From JACZYA01 sp965247455 (lineage in GTDB: Bacteria; Acidobacteriota; Terriglobia; Acidiferrales; 2-02-FULL-67-57), in assembly GCA_965247455.1 (NCBI GenBank), contig CBDFHE010000018.1:682001-746000 (forward strand): a DNA stretch of 64,000 bases, read 5' to 3'. Both the position numbers and the translations under genes were made by a program. This document shows, piece by piece, positions 25,843-37,078 of the stretch (position 1 is its first letter; every line of letters starts with the position of its first letter). The notes beneath the pieces are model-generated. The model had not been told where the DNA came from. It did no database searches and saw only the letters and a list, made by a program, of their open reading frames with translations.

Positions 25843-26076
25843 ATGACTCGCTGCCCGGACTGCGGCGTCAACATTGACATCGAAGAAGAAGTGAACCAGG
25901 GAGACGCTATCTCCTGCCCCGAGTGCGGCGCGGACCTGGAAGTGGTGAGCACCAACCCGGTGGAGTTGCGGCTGGCGAAGGATTCCGACGAGGATGAGGA
26001 TGAGGACGAGTGGGACAAGGATGAATCGGACGAAACCAAAGATGACTTGGAAGAAGAAAACAACGGATTCCACTAG
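25843..26076 (+). CDS. LysW-like zinc-ribbon protein with acidic tail
   Basis: 77 aa. RCPDCGVNIDIEEEVNQGD then ISCPECGADLEVVSTNPVEL is the LysW pattern: two CxxC knuckles in a small acidic protein that serves as amino-group carrier in lysine or arginine biosynthesis. LysW normally ends in EDWGE, whose last Glu carries the substrate. Here there is instead a run DEDEDEDEWDKDE and a further 17 residues, so the carrier end is not standard. No lysX/argX partner lies nearby. A good GGAGG precedes the start, with a -10-like TATAAT at 25800-25805. Confidence 0.8.
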   Translation: MTRCPDCGVNIDIEEEVNQGDAISCPECGADLEVVSTNPVELRLAKDSDEDEDEDEWDKDESDETKDDLEEENNGFH

Positions 26077-26573
26077 TGCCGTTCCAACTATTTGACGCTA
26101 TTTCCCCTGTGCCACAAGGCGAGCCGTTTCCGCGGCGCGTGTCAGGCTCATTAAATTGGGACGGTACTAGCGCAGCTTTCTTGCTCGACCGCCGGCACCT
26201 CGCCGCCGCTCTTACCGTTGCGCTTCTGTGCTTATCCCTGCCCAGCCTCGCCTTTGCCGGGGACAAGACCAAGAAAAAGAAAGACGACTACACGCTGCTC
26301 ATGGTCAGCGTGATGACCGAGGGAGGTTACGCGCTGCCGGGGATTGCGGTCGCGGTCAAGCGCCAGCAGGACCGCAAGCCCAAGTGGAAAGGAGTCAGCG
26401 ACCGCCGGGGCGAGTTTGCCCTGCGCCTGCCCGCCGAGCCTGCCACCTACCTCGTCAGCACCCACAGCAAAAACCACGAAGACCAAACTCGAACTGTCGA
26501 AGTTCAAGATCAGAAGCGCGTGGACGTAATCTTTCGTCTTCCCATTCGGCACCAGAAGGAGAAGAAAAAATGA
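26076..26573 (+). CDS. Exported protein with carboxypeptidase-regulatory-like domain
   Basis: Up to 165 aa from GTG 26076, which overlaps the stop of the LysW-like gene. A later TTG at 26181 is also possible, since the signal peptide (LAAALTVALLCLSLPSLAFA) begins there. The mature part YTLLMVSVMTEGGYALPGIAVAVKR, GVSDRRGEFALRLPAE, TYLVSTHSKNHED is a single Ig-like beta-sandwich of the CarboxypepD_reg type, ending in a Lys-rich tail. It overlaps the next gene by 4 nt (ATGA); the next gene encodes a similar domain, so the two probably arose by duplication. Confidence 0.75.
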   Translation: MPFQLFDAISPVPQGEPFPRRVSGSLNWDGTSAAFLLDRRHLAAALTVALLCLSLPSLAFAGDKTKKKKDDYTLLMVSVMTEGGYALPGIAVAVKRQQDRKPKWKGVSDRRGEFALRLPAEPATYLVSTHSKNHEDQTRTVEVQDQKRVDVIFRLPIRHQKEKKK

Positions 26574-26965
26574 TTCAGCGGAGACAACTGTTTCGGCCTG
26601 CCGTCCTGGTGCTGGCCCTCGTCCTCTGCGGCGCAAGCGCGGCGGCGCAGGGCGGCACGCGCGTGGTCAAAGGGCAGGTGCTGGATGAAAATGGCAAGCC
26701 GGTCGCGGGCGCCGTCGTGCACTTGAAAGACAAGACTACGAAGAAAGAAGTGAGTGTGACCACCGATAAGAACGGCCGCTACCAGTTCAACAGCGTCAAA
26801 CTGAGATCCGACTACAGGATCCATGCGGAGAAGGCAAAGCAACGCTCGCGCTCGCGCGGCATCTCGCAGATGGATACCCGGACAGAGATTTTCATGCACC
26901 TCCGACTTCAACCACCCAAGGAACCCGCAGAGAAAAAGCCAAGTAAGGAAGAGAAAGACAACTAG
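26570..26965 (+). CDS. Exported protein with carboxypeptidase-regulatory-like domain, second copy
   Basis: 131 aa. The ATG at 26570 overlaps the upstream stop, with AAGGAGAAG as ribosome-binding site. It has a signal peptide (AVLVLALVLCGASAAAQ), then TRVVKGQVLDENGKPVAGAV, VTTDKNGRYQFNSVKL: the repeated G-x-V-x-D-x-x-G-x-P and D-x-x-G-x-Y-x-F marks of the domain. The C-terminal 20 residues are Lys/Glu-rich. Probably a periplasmic or outer-membrane-associated adaptor; no enzyme activity is expected. Confidence 0.85.
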   Translation: MIQRRQLFRPAVLVLALVLCGASAAAQGGTRVVKGQVLDENGKPVAGAVVHLKDKTTKKEVSVTTDKNGRYQFNSVKLRSDYRIHAEKAKQRSRSRGISQMDTRTEIFMHLRLQPPKEPAEKKPSKEEKDN

Positions 26966-26967
26966 CC

Positions 26968-27852
26968 TCAGGGTGGCTGCGGTCCTCGCAGCACCCGCAG
27001 CGCCTTCGCCTCCACCCGCAACCTGAGCGGCACCCGGCCCAGCAACTCTCCATCCCCGAACAACTCAGCGCCGGCGGGCGCGCGCACCTCCACCTGCGTG
27101 GCGCGGAAGGTGCGCACGCAGCACGCAGAAAGATGCCGGCCGCGGTGCAAAGCCGGATAGAGGTCGAACAACGCCCGGCGGGAGATTCGCTCCACAATGC
27201 AGATGTCCAGCCAGCCGTCGTCGCACACCGCCCGGGGAGCGATGCGCAACCCTCCGCCGTAGAAGGCCGTGTTGGCCACCGCCACCCACATCACCTCGCC
27301 GGAATAGTTTTCGGTGTCGGTGCGCAGCTCCACCCGCACCGGCTCGAACGTCAGCAGCGTCCACAGACCGGCCACCAGGTAGCGCAGGTGCCCGGTAGGC
27401 CAGCCCGGCCATGCATTGGCGCGCCGGTTGGTGGTGGCGTCAAACCCCAGACCGGCCACCCCGGCATAGACCTGTTCACCCACACGCACCACATCCATCG
27501 GCATTGCCGCCGCCCTGAGAAGAAAATCCGCCGCGGCGACGGGATCGAGCGGAATACCCAACGAGCGGCAGAGGTCGTTGCCGTGCCCCAGCGGGATCAC
27601 GCCCAAAGCCGTCTCGGTGCCGCAGAGGCCGTTGGCCGCAGCGTGTGCGGTGCCGTCACCGCCCGCCGCCAGCACTCGGTCGTAGCCGGCCCGCGCCGCC
27701 TCGGCCGCCAGCGTGCGCACCTCGGCGGCGCTGGTTGCGCGCACGCACTCCAAGTTTGGCAATTTCGCGTGCAGGAAATCGAGGACTCGGGGCAGGAGGC
27801 GCGCGGCCCGACCGCCGGCCGCCGCATGATTCGCCAGCAGGAGGGTTTTCAA
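26968..27852 (-). CDS. Diacylglycerol/lipid kinase family protein
   Basis: 294 aa. Phosphorylates a lipid such as diacylglycerol or a sphingoid base. The N-terminal nucleotide-binding part has LLLANHAAAGG and AAGGDGTAHAAANGL (GGDGT at 64-68), then GVIPLGHGNDLCRSLGI, the typical second motif. The C-terminal part shows VAVANTAFYGGGLRIAPRA and DDGWLDICIV, the YegS/DgkB signature. Length and start are normal. It starts 2 nt after the stop of tyrS, so it is read as the last gene of that transcript. Confidence 0.93.
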   Translation of the reverse strand: MKTLLLANHAAAGGRAARLLPRVLDFLHAKLPNLECVRATSAAEVRTLAAEAARAGYDRVLAAGGDGTAHAAANGLCGTETALGVIPLGHGNDLCRSLGIPLDPVAAADFLLRAAAMPMDVVRVGEQVYAGVAGLGFDATTNRRANAWPGWPTGHLRYLVAGLWTLLTFEPVRVELRTDTENYSGEVMWVAVANTAFYGGGLRIAPRAVCDDGWLDICIVERISRRALFDLYPALHRGRHLSACCVRTFRATQVEVRAPAGAELFGDGELLGRVPLRLRVEAKALRVLRGPQPP

Positions 27853-27854
27853 AG

Positions 27855-29114
27855 CTAGTTAATTACAACTTTGATAAACTTGTGTTTTCCGACGCGCAGA
27901 GTAAATTCTCTTAGCTGATTGTAATCAAGGACCGCTGCCGGGTTACTTACGACTTCGCCATTCATTTCAACCGCACCTTGTTTAATGAGCCGTTCCGCCT
28001 CTGCACGCGAGGGTAAGTCGGCCCAATAGACGAGTGCGCGCGCTAGCTTCTCTTTTCCCTCCGGCACCATCCGTGTCAGGTCCTCGCGTTTGAGCCGCTT
28101 TTCCTCTAGCGCAGTAGGAGCCTCACGGTTCTGAAACACTCGGACAAACTCCCGCTCGGCGCGGGCGGCGGCCTCGGCGGAATGGAAGTCGGTGACGATG
28201 CGGCGGGCCAGCTCAGCCTTCACCTTCATTGGGTGCGCCTTGCCGCTCTCGACCTCGCGCCGCCGTTGTGTCAGCTCAGCAGGCGTGAGGTCGGTGAGCA
28301 GCTCGTAGTAACTCCACATCAACTGGTCGGAGACCGACATCAGCTTGCCGTACATCTCCGCCGGGGGCTCGGTGATGCCAACGTAGTTGTTGAAGGACTT
28401 GCTCATTTTCTGCATACCGTCCAGCCCCACCAGGATCGGCAGCAGGAACGCCACCTGCGAGGTGTGGCCGTAGGCGCGCTGAATCTCGCGCCCCGCCAGC
28501 AGGTTGAACTTCTGCTCGGTGGCGCCCAACTCGACGTCCGCCTCCAGCGCCACCGAGTCGTAGGCTTGCAGCAGGGGGTAGAGCAGCTCGTGCAGCGCGA
28601 TGGGTTGACCTGCGTTCAGGCGGCTGCGGAAGTCCTCCCGCTCCACCATGCGCGCCAGGGTGTAGTGCGAGCAGAGCCGCACCATGTCTTCGCCCGTAAA
28701 CTTCCCCAGCCACTCGGAGTTGAAGCGCAACTCGGTGCGCTCGGGGTCGAGAATCTTGAAGACCTGCTGCTTGTAGGTCTCGGCGTTGGCCAGAATTTCC
28801 TCGCGCGTCAGCGGCGGGCGGGTGGCGTTGCGGCCGGAAGGGTCGCCGATCATCCCGGTGAAATCCCCGATCATGAAGATGGCGGTGTGGCCCAGGTCCT
28901 GGAAATACTTGAGCTTGCGCAGCACGACCGTGTGGCCCAGGTGGATGTCGGGCGCGGTGGGGTCAACCCCCAGCTTCACCCGCAGCGGCTTGCCGGTCTT
29001 CTGCGAGTGCGCCAGCTTCTGCCGCAGCTCCTCTTCGCGGATGATTTCCGTCGCACCCTTGTGCAGGTAGGCCAGTTGCTCGTCCAGCGTCATAGACTTG
29101 GCACGCGCGCTCAA
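27855..29114 (-). CDS. tyrS: Tyrosine-tRNA ligase
   Basis: 419 aa, charges tRNA-Tyr. Visible are the HIGH-type motif DIHLGHTVVLRKL, the FMIGDFTGMIGDPSG core, the KMSKSFNNYVGI loop and a C-terminal S4 RNA-binding domain (ADLPSRAEAERLIKQGAVEMNGEVV). The layout is that of the long-KMSKS TyrZ-like bacterial form. The start may be Met1 or Met8 (29093). It follows purN at 29192 with a gap of 77 nt. Confidence 0.97.
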   Translation of the reverse strand: MSARAKSMTLDEQLAYLHKGATEIIREEELRQKLAHSQKTGKPLRVKLGVDPTAPDIHLGHTVVLRKLKYFQDLGHTAIFMIGDFTGMIGDPSGRNATRPPLTREEILANAETYKQQVFKILDPERTELRFNSEWLGKFTGEDMVRLCSHYTLARMVEREDFRSRLNAGQPIALHELLYPLLQAYDSVALEADVELGATEQKFNLLAGREIQRAYGHTSQVAFLLPILVGLDGMQKMSKSFNNYVGITEPPAEMYGKLMSVSDQLMWSYYELLTDLTPAELTQRRREVESGKAHPMKVKAELARRIVTDFHSAEAAARAEREFVRVFQNREAPTALEEKRLKREDLTRMVPEGKEKLARALVYWADLPSRAEAERLIKQGAVEMNGEVVSNPAAVLDYNQLREFTLRVGKHKFIKVVIN

Positions 29115-29191
29115 AGAAAAAGCCTCTTCCCTCGGAATCGAGTAAGCCTAGGCCAACCCAACAATTGAATCAACCCGCAGCCCAGCGAACC

Positions 29192-29797
29192 TCAGCCGGT
29201 GCGGAGGACGCGGCAGCCGTCGATGCGGTAGCGGCCGCTGAGGATGAGGTTGATGGCTTCGGCGTAGATGCGGTGCTCCTCGCGCAGGATGCGGGCGGCC
29301 AGCGTCTCCTCGGTGTCGCCGTCCTCGACCGGCACCACCGCCTGGCAGATAATCGGGCCGGCGTCGAGGTGCTCGTCCACCAAGTGGACGGTGCAGCCGG
29401 AAAACTTCACGCCCCACTCCAGCGCCTGCTTCTGCGCTTCCAAACCCGGAAACGACGGCAGCAGCGCGGGATGGATGTTCAGAATGCGGTGGCGGAACTC
29501 CTGCACGAAGTAAGGCGAAAGCAGGCGCATAAAACCCGCCAGGCAGACCAAGTCAATCTTCTTCTGCTTCAACAGCGCTACCACTTCCCGGTCGTACTCC
29601 TCGCGTTGCTTTCCCTTGGAGGGAATCACCACCGCCTCGATGCCGCGCTGGCGCGCTTTCTCGATCCCGCTGGCGCTCTCGCGATTGCTCACCACGACGG
29701 CGACCTCAGCGTCGCGGATGCGCCCGGCGCGGACGCTCTCGGCTATGGCTTCGAAGTTCGAGCCGCGCCCGGACAGCAGCACCGCAATCCGATTCAT
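29192..29797 (-). CDS. purN: Phosphoribosylglycinamide formyltransferase
   Basis: 201 aa, third step of purine synthesis, using 10-formyl-tetrahydrofolate. It begins MNRIAVLLSGRGSNFEAI, the phosphate-binding loop. The catalytic region is LNIHPALLPSFPGLEAQKQA (Asn and His of N-x-H-P) with HLVDEHLDAGPIICQ carrying the catalytic Asp. Its start overlaps the stop of purM by 4 nt, so the pair is translationally coupled. Confidence 0.97.
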   Translation of the reverse strand: MNRIAVLLSGRGSNFEAIAESVRAGRIRDAEVAVVVSNRESASGIEKARQRGIEAVVIPSKGKQREEYDREVVALLKQKKIDLVCLAGFMRLLSPYFVQEFRHRILNIHPALLPSFPGLEAQKQALEWGVKFSGCTVHLVDEHLDAGPIICQAVVPVEDGDTEETLAARILREEHRIYAEAINLILSGRYRIDGCRVLRTG

Positions 29798-30861
29798 CGC
29801 CAGCCTCCGCCGTAGCGCACCGACTGCCGTCCTTCCCGCCTGTGGCGGGACAGGCGAACCACTTCCCCGATCTCATGGAACCTCATGCGGTGCCGGCGCA
29901 GCACCTGCTCCACCTTGGACTGAAGGCGCGGCGAGACCACCAGCACCATCCCGATACCCATGTTAAAGGTGCGCAGCATTTCCTTCGTCGACACACCGCC
30001 CAGCCGCTCCAGCCAGCGGAACAACGGCGGCACCGGCCACCGATCCAGGTGGACCTCGGCGGCGCAGTTGCGCGGCAACACCCGGGGCAGGTTTTCGGTC
30101 AACCCGCCGCCGGTGATGTGGGCAGCGGCGTTGAGCCAGCCTTTCTCCAGCAGCGGCTTGAGCACGGGGTAGTAGCAGCGGTGCGGTTGCAGCAGCGCCT
30201 CTGCCACCGTGGAGTGAAGCTCCGACACGCGCGAGTGGGGCGCAAGTCCCGCCACCTCAAAACAGAGCTTGCGCGCCAGCGAGTAGCCGTTGGTGTGCAG
30301 CCCGGTGGACGCCAGACCCAGCAGTCGGTCGCCGGGGCGCACGCGCCGGGGGAGAATCTTGCTGCGCTCGACCACGCCGACAATGCAGCCCACCACGTCC
30401 ATCTCACCGGGCGCATACACGCCCGGCATCTCGGCGGTCTCGCCACCGACGAGCGGCATCCCCAGCTTCCGGCAGGCGCGGATCACGCCGCGCAGCACCT
30501 GCTCCAGCGCGGCGGGATCCAACCGGCTGCTAGCAATGTAGTCGAGAAAAAACAGCGGCGCCGCGCCCTGCACTGCAATGTCGTTCACGCAGTGGTGGAC
30601 AATGTCGGCGCCCACCACTTGGTACGCACCCACTTGCGCGGCCACCTTCAGCTTGGTGCCCACGCCGTCCACGCTCGACACCAACACCGGCTGGCGCCCA
30701 CGCTCAAGAGCGTAGAGCGCGCCGAAGCCGCCGATCCCCGCCAGCACTTGGCGGGTGAAGGTCGAGCGGGCGAGCTTTTGGATACGATCTTTCACAGCGT
30801 CCGCGCGGGTGCGGTCCACGCCCGCATCGGCGTAACGGATGGACTGTGAGCGCGCCGGCAT
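29794..30861 (-). CDS. purM: Phosphoribosylformylglycinamidine cyclo-ligase
   Basis: 355 aa, closes the imidazole ring in purine synthesis. Typical blocks are SIRYADAGVDRTRADAVKDR, LVSSVDGVGTKLKVA, GADIVHHCVNDIAVQGA, LVGGETAEMPGVYAPGEMD and LASTGLHTNGYSLARKL. Near the C-terminus the gene holds the palindrome CCCGCCTGTGGCGGGACAGG (29837-29856), which reads RLSRHRREG between the conserved FHEIGEVV and the end. This looks like a short repeat inserted in frame. Start and length are otherwise normal. Confidence 0.96.
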   Translation of the reverse strand: MPARSQSIRYADAGVDRTRADAVKDRIQKLARSTFTRQVLAGIGGFGALYALERGRQPVLVSSVDGVGTKLKVAAQVGAYQVVGADIVHHCVNDIAVQGAAPLFFLDYIASSRLDPAALEQVLRGVIRACRKLGMPLVGGETAEMPGVYAPGEMDVVGCIVGVVERSKILPRRVRPGDRLLGLASTGLHTNGYSLARKLCFEVAGLAPHSRVSELHSTVAEALLQPHRCYYPVLKPLLEKGWLNAAAHITGGGLTENLPRVLPRNCAAEVHLDRWPVPPLFRWLERLGGVSTKEMLRTFNMGIGMVLVVSPRLQSKVEQVLRRHRMRFHEIGEVVRLSRHRREGRQSVRYGGGWR

Positions 30862-31065
30862 GTCGAGGGACTATTCTAACCGAGACCCGACAAAAAAACG
30901 GGCTCTGGAGGAAACCCCAGGGAAAAACCGACGACGCCCCTACGGGCATCGCCGCTACCCGAAAAAGCACAAGTAGCGACGAAGAAGCCAGCCCTCAACT
31001 GCGCTTCCCTCGACGTGGCTCGGGACAGGCAGGACAAGCTGGCCCTGCCGTTATGCCTTGCTTCT

Positions 31066-31152
31066 TAGCAAGGGCTTTAGCCCCTGAGGACCTCAGCGGC
31101 TAAAGCCGCTTTTTCTGATGCCACATTGCGGCACGGCTAAAGCCGTGCCCTG
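31066..31152. repeat. Array of three TTTAGCC hairpins
   Basis: GGGCTTTAGCCC, AGCGGCTAAAGCCGCT and GGCACGGCTAAAGCCGTGCC follow each other within 90 bp. The last one forms the end of the MauE-like coding sequence and could serve as a transcription stop for the leftward genes. The rest of 30862-31065 shows no gene. Confidence 0.7.
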
Positions 31153-31631
31153 ACAATACCTGTTATACAACGGAGAAAAGGCTTAGGAGACCGAACGTTC
31201 GGGCAGGGGCGGAGCAGCCGTGCTGCCCGCCGCCAGGCGTAGATGGCCAGGAACACGGCCAAGGCAAAGAGCAGCGAGTCGCGCGTCAAGGTAGCGGGCG
31301 TGATGGGCTCGCCCAGACCGAAGCAGCCACAGTCAGCTTCGATGCCACGGGCGTAGGTGACTCCCATGACCACCACAAAAAGCCCCAGCAACGAAGCCGT
31401 GAAGGCAGCGCTGTAACGCAGCTTCCAGCCCGCCAGCAACCACAAGCCCAGCGCCACCTCCAGCCAGGGGAGCACGCGCGCGACCACTATCACGGCGTCG
31501 GCGGGCAGTAATTGGTACCCATCCACCGCCATCTCAAACAGAAAGGGACTGCGCAGCTTGGTGTAGCCGGCATAGAGGAACAGCGCGCCCAAGCCCAGAC
31601 GGCCCACCCAATGCAGAAGGCGCCCAGCCAC
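31137..31631 (-). CDS. MauE/DoxX-family redox membrane protein
   Basis: 164 aa with four hydrophobic segments (LGALFLYAGYTKL, VIVVARVLPWLEVALGLWLLAG, FTASLLGLFVVVMGVTYA, LLFALAVFLAIYAW). ADCGCFGLGEP carries a C-G-C pair facing the periplasm, typical of MauE-type partners of thiol-disulfide proteins. It starts 3 nt after the DsbA-like gene, supporting a working pair: the thioredoxin-fold protein outside, this protein shuttling electrons through the membrane (inference). The C-terminal 8 codons are formed by a repeat hairpin. Confidence 0.85.
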   Translation of the reverse strand: MAGRLLHWVGRLGLGALFLYAGYTKLRSPFLFEMAVDGYQLLPADAVIVVARVLPWLEVALGLWLLAGWKLRYSAAFTASLLGLFVVVMGVTYARGIEADCGCFGLGEPITPATLTRDSLLFALAVFLAIYAWRRAARLLRPCPNVRSPKPFLRCITGIVRARL

Positions 31632-31634
31632 GGC

Positions 31635-32261
31635 TTACTGCCCCAAACGGCTGTCGAGGTAGCGGCGCAGAATGGAGTACTGCACTATGCCGGTGACGCG
31701 CTCGGTCTTGCCCTGCGCGGTGATAAAGAAAGTCGGAGTTGAGCGCACGCCCTGCCGGCGCCCAAGCGCAAGGTCGCGGTCGATTTCAGCGTTGATGGCA
31801 GAATCGCCCAGCAGCGCCTCCACCCGCTTTAAGTCCTCTTTGGAGAGGGCGCGCGCGACCGCCGCCTCTACGGTTCCGTCCTGCGACCAACGGCTCTGGT
31901 CCAGGTAGAGCCGGTCAGTAACTTGCACCCACTGCCACACGCCCACGCGCCGCGCGGCCGCAGCGTAGCGCGCCGCCTTGCGGGAGTGCTGATGCATGCG
32001 CAACGGAAACTCGCGATAGACCACGCAGACCTTATTGGCGCTGGCGTAGTCGGCCAGCACCGGCCGGATGGTTTCCAGGTAGAAGGTGCGGCAGGCCGGG
32101 CACTGAAAATCGGAGAAGACCTCGATCTTGATGGGGGCGGTGGGAGCACCGCCCACGCACAGCCCCACGTCTTCCCGCGCATTGTCCTCCGCCAGCGCCG
32201 GAAGAGCGGCACACACCAGCAACAGTGCCCCCCCAAGCATGGGTCGGAGAGTTCTTGCCAT
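31635..32261 (-). CDS. DsbA-like thioredoxin-fold protein
   Basis: 208 aa, exported. Signal peptide LGGALLLVCAALPALAE; mature domain IKIEVFSDFQCPACRTFYLE with active-site C54-P-A-C57, then KVCVVYREFPLRMHQHSRKAARYA and the cis-Pro region GVRSTPTFFITAQGK. This is the DsbA/BdbD-type fold that makes or breaks disulfides in the periplasm. ATG 32261 was chosen, with GAGGA 8 nt upstream, and it leads into the signal peptide; an earlier Met is unlikely. The purF stop ends 1 nt before it, so it is read with the purine operon. Confidence 0.9.
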   Translation of the reverse strand: MARTLRPMLGGALLLVCAALPALAEDNAREDVGLCVGGAPTAPIKIEVFSDFQCPACRTFYLETIRPVLADYASANKVCVVYREFPLRMHQHSRKAARYAAAARRVGVWQWVQVTDRLYLDQSRWSQDGTVEAAVARALSKEDLKRVEALLGDSAINAEIDRDLALGRRQGVRSTPTFFITAQGKTERVTGIVQYSILRRYLDSRLGQ

Positions 32262-32262
32262 G

Positions 32263-33701
32263 TCACGTTTCCTCGCTGGTCTTGTCGCCCGCCTCGGCTT
32301 CGGCTTGCAACTGCAACTCGACAAAATCCGTAGGGTAGTTGCCGGTGTAGCAAGCGTGGCAATAACGGCCCTCAGCGTCGGCCACCGCCTTGCGCAAGCT
32401 CTCCAGGGAGAGATACCCCAGCGAGTCGGCCTCCATGAACTCGCAGATCTCGCTGACCGGTTTTTGCGCGCCGATCAACTCCCGCTTGGTGGGGGTGTCG
32501 ATGCCGTAAAAACACGGGGAAATGATGGGCGGGCAGGAAACGCGCACGTGCACGGCCAACGCGCCAGCCTCGCGGATCATGCGCACGATCTTGCGCATGG
32601 TGGTGCCGCGGACGATGGAGTCGTCCACCAGGACGACGCGCCGATTCTCCAGCAGGCTGCGGACGGGATTCAGCTTCACCTTGACGCTGAAGTCGCGGAT
32701 GGTCTGCTCCGGCTGGATGAAGGTGCGGCCGATGTAGTGGTTGCGGATCAAGCCCAGCTTCAACGGCACACCCGACTCGATGGAGTAGCCGATGGCGGCG
32801 GCGGTGCCGGAGTCAGGCACGGGAACGACCACGTCGGCCTCGGCGGGATGCTCGCGCGCCAGCAGCCAACCCAGCATCTCGCGGCTCTTCTGCACCGGAC
32901 GCCCGAAAATGATGGAGTCGGGGCGCGAGAAATAGACGTGCTCGAAAATGCAGTAGGCGTGCTTGACGGGCGGAGTGAAGTAGCTGCTCTCGACGCCCGC
33001 CTCCGACAGAATCACCATTTCGCCGGGCTCGATCTCGCGCACGTACTCGGCGCCGATCAAATCGAACGCGCAGGTCTCCGAGCCCACCACCCAGGCGCCG
33101 TCCAGCCGGCCCAGGCAGAGCGGGCGGAAGCCGCGCGGGTCGCGCAGGGCAAACACCGCGTCGCGTGTGAGCAGTACCAGCGAATAGGCTCCCTCCACCA
33201 TGCGCAGCGCTTCCGGAATGGCCTCGCGGATGGATTCGGCCCGCGACTGCGCCAGCAGGTGAACGATAACCTCGGTGTCGGAACTGGTCTGGAAAATCGA
33301 CCCGCTGCCTTCCAGCCGCCGCCGGACCTGCTGCGCGTTCACCAGGTTGCCGTTGTGCGCCAGCGCGATCGGCCCTTTGTTGCAGTCCACCACCAGCGGC
33401 TGCGCGTTGAGCAGCGCCGTCTCTCCCGCGGTCGAGTAGCGGGTGTGGCCGATGGCGGCCTGCCCGGCCAGCGTCTTCATCACCGGATCGGTGAAAACTT
33501 CGGCCACTTCCCCCATGCCCTTGTGGTGGCTGAAACGGCCGCCGTCGCTGGCAACGATGCCGGCGCTCTCCTGCCCACGATGTTGCAAGGCGTAGAGGCC
33601 CAGGTAGGTGAGCTTGGCTGCCTCCGGATGGCCGAAGACGGCGAAGACGCCGCACTCGTCATGGAAGTGGTCGTCGTGGAACCAGAGATGATTGCCGACG
33701 T

Positions 33702-33705
<4 letters not shown>
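32263..33705 (-). CDS. purF: Amidophosphoribosyltransferase
   Basis: 480 aa, first committed step of purine synthesis. The start at 33705 overlaps the purL stop (ATGA). A 17-residue propeptide MNVGNHLWFHDDHFHDE precedes Cys18 (CGVFAVFGHPEAA), the N-terminal nucleophile exposed after cleavage. LGLYALQHRGQESAGI, IGHTRYSTAG and NGNLVN mark the glutaminase domain; RRVVLVDDSIVRGTTMRKIV is the PRPP loop. The cysteines in KHAYCIFEHVYFSRPDS and the C-terminal EGRYCHACYTGNYP are in the positions of the iron-sulfur ligands of the Bacillus-type enzyme. Confidence 0.97.
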
Positions 33706-35963
<2,258 letters not shown>

Positions 35964-36049
35964 TAGCAACCACGGATGCACACCGATTCACACAGAAAAA
36001 CAAAAACTCTGCCACAGAGCCGCAGAAGCACAGAGAAAGACACTGACTG

Positions 36050-36751
36050 TTACCGCGTGACAAGGGATTGGACCAGAGATTGGAAAATGGCGAGGCCGTC
36101 GGTGGAGCCCATCAGGGCCTCGGAGGCGCGCTCGGGGTGGGGCATCAGGCCGAGCACGTTGCGCTCGCGGTTCGAGATGCCGGCGATGTTGGCGAGGGCG
36201 CCGTTGGGGTTGGCCTCGGCGTCGTCCGCGACTTCGCCCGCGAGGGTGACGTAGCGAAAGACGATCTGATTGTTGCGCTCCAGCTCGCGCAGCGTAGCCT
36301 CGCCGGCGAAGTAGTTCCCGTCCATGTGCGCGATGGGCATCTTCAGCACCTGCCCCTCTTGGCAGGCAGTGGTAAAGGGCGTGTCGGTAGTCTCCACCCG
36401 CAGGTGGACGAAGCGGCAGAGGAACTTCAGCCGGCGGTTGCGCAGCATGGCGCCGGGCAGCAGGTCGGCTTCGAGCAGAATCTGGAAGCCGTTGCAGATA
36501 CCCAGCACCAGCCCGCCGCGGGCAGCGAACTTCTTGACCGCGCCCAGGACGGGCGAGTGGCTGGCAAGGGCGCCGGTGCGGAGGTAGTCGCCGTAGGAGA
36601 AGCCGCCCGGCAGCACGATGGCATCCAGGTGGTTGACCTCGGTGGATTGGTGCCAGACCCATTCGGTGGGCTGACCGAGCACGCTGGAGAGGACGTGGAA
36701 GGCGTCGTGGTCGCAGTTGGAACCGGGAAAAACGACCACGCCGAATTTCAT
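36050..36751 (-). CDS. purQ: Phosphoribosylformylglycinamidine synthase subunit PurQ
   Basis: 233 aa, glutaminase partner of PurL. It starts MKFGVVVFPGSNCDHDAFHV and continues DAIVLPGGFSYGDYLRTGALA, VLGICNGFQILLEADLLPGAM (nucleophile Cys in GICNG) and the catalytic NPNGALANIAGISN ... VLGLMPHPERA (His/Glu). Start at 36751. It is followed by purL after 86 nt, then purF, DsbA-like and MauE-like genes, all read leftward. Confidence 0.97.
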   Translation of the reverse strand: MKFGVVVFPGSNCDHDAFHVLSSVLGQPTEWVWHQSTEVNHLDAIVLPGGFSYGDYLRTGALASHSPVLGAVKKFAARGGLVLGICNGFQILLEADLLPGAMLRNRRLKFLCRFVHLRVETTDTPFTTACQEGQVLKMPIAHMDGNYFAGEATLRELERNNQIVFRYVTLAGEVADDAEANPNGALANIAGISNRERNVLGLMPHPERASEALMGSTDGLAIFQSLVQSLVTR

Positions 36752-37078
36752 GGAAGGTACCACAGGAAAGTCTAGCACAGGTGGTGAGCAGTGGCCAGCG
36801 ACCAGTGAAAACAGGAAGCCACCGAGGCGCAGAGAACACAGAGAAGACCCCGTGGCGGGTGCCACGGGGCTCGGCGACTCATTGCGAGGTCGGCCTCAGG
36901 GGTTGAAACCCCTTCCACGGACCAACTGTTAGGCATGGCTCCCTCGACTTCGCTCGGGACAAATTCCGCCGTGCCCTTCAGGGAGAATCCTCAGGGTGAA
37001 CCCTGACGAAACCGTGCCAACGCGGTTCCCACGGGCGGAAGCCCGTGGGCTGAACGATTGAGAAAAACCAGCTCTGGG
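36752..37078. other. Non-coding stretch with palindromic repeats
   Basis: Contains CCCCGTGGCGGGTGCCACGGGG (hairpin, about 36847-36868), AGGGGTTGAAACCCCTT, CCCTCGACTTCGCTCGGGAC (a micro-element relative at about 36951) and CCCACGGGC-GGAA-GCCCGTGGG. No gene and no recognisable purine riboswitch upstream of purQ. Confidence 0.6.
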
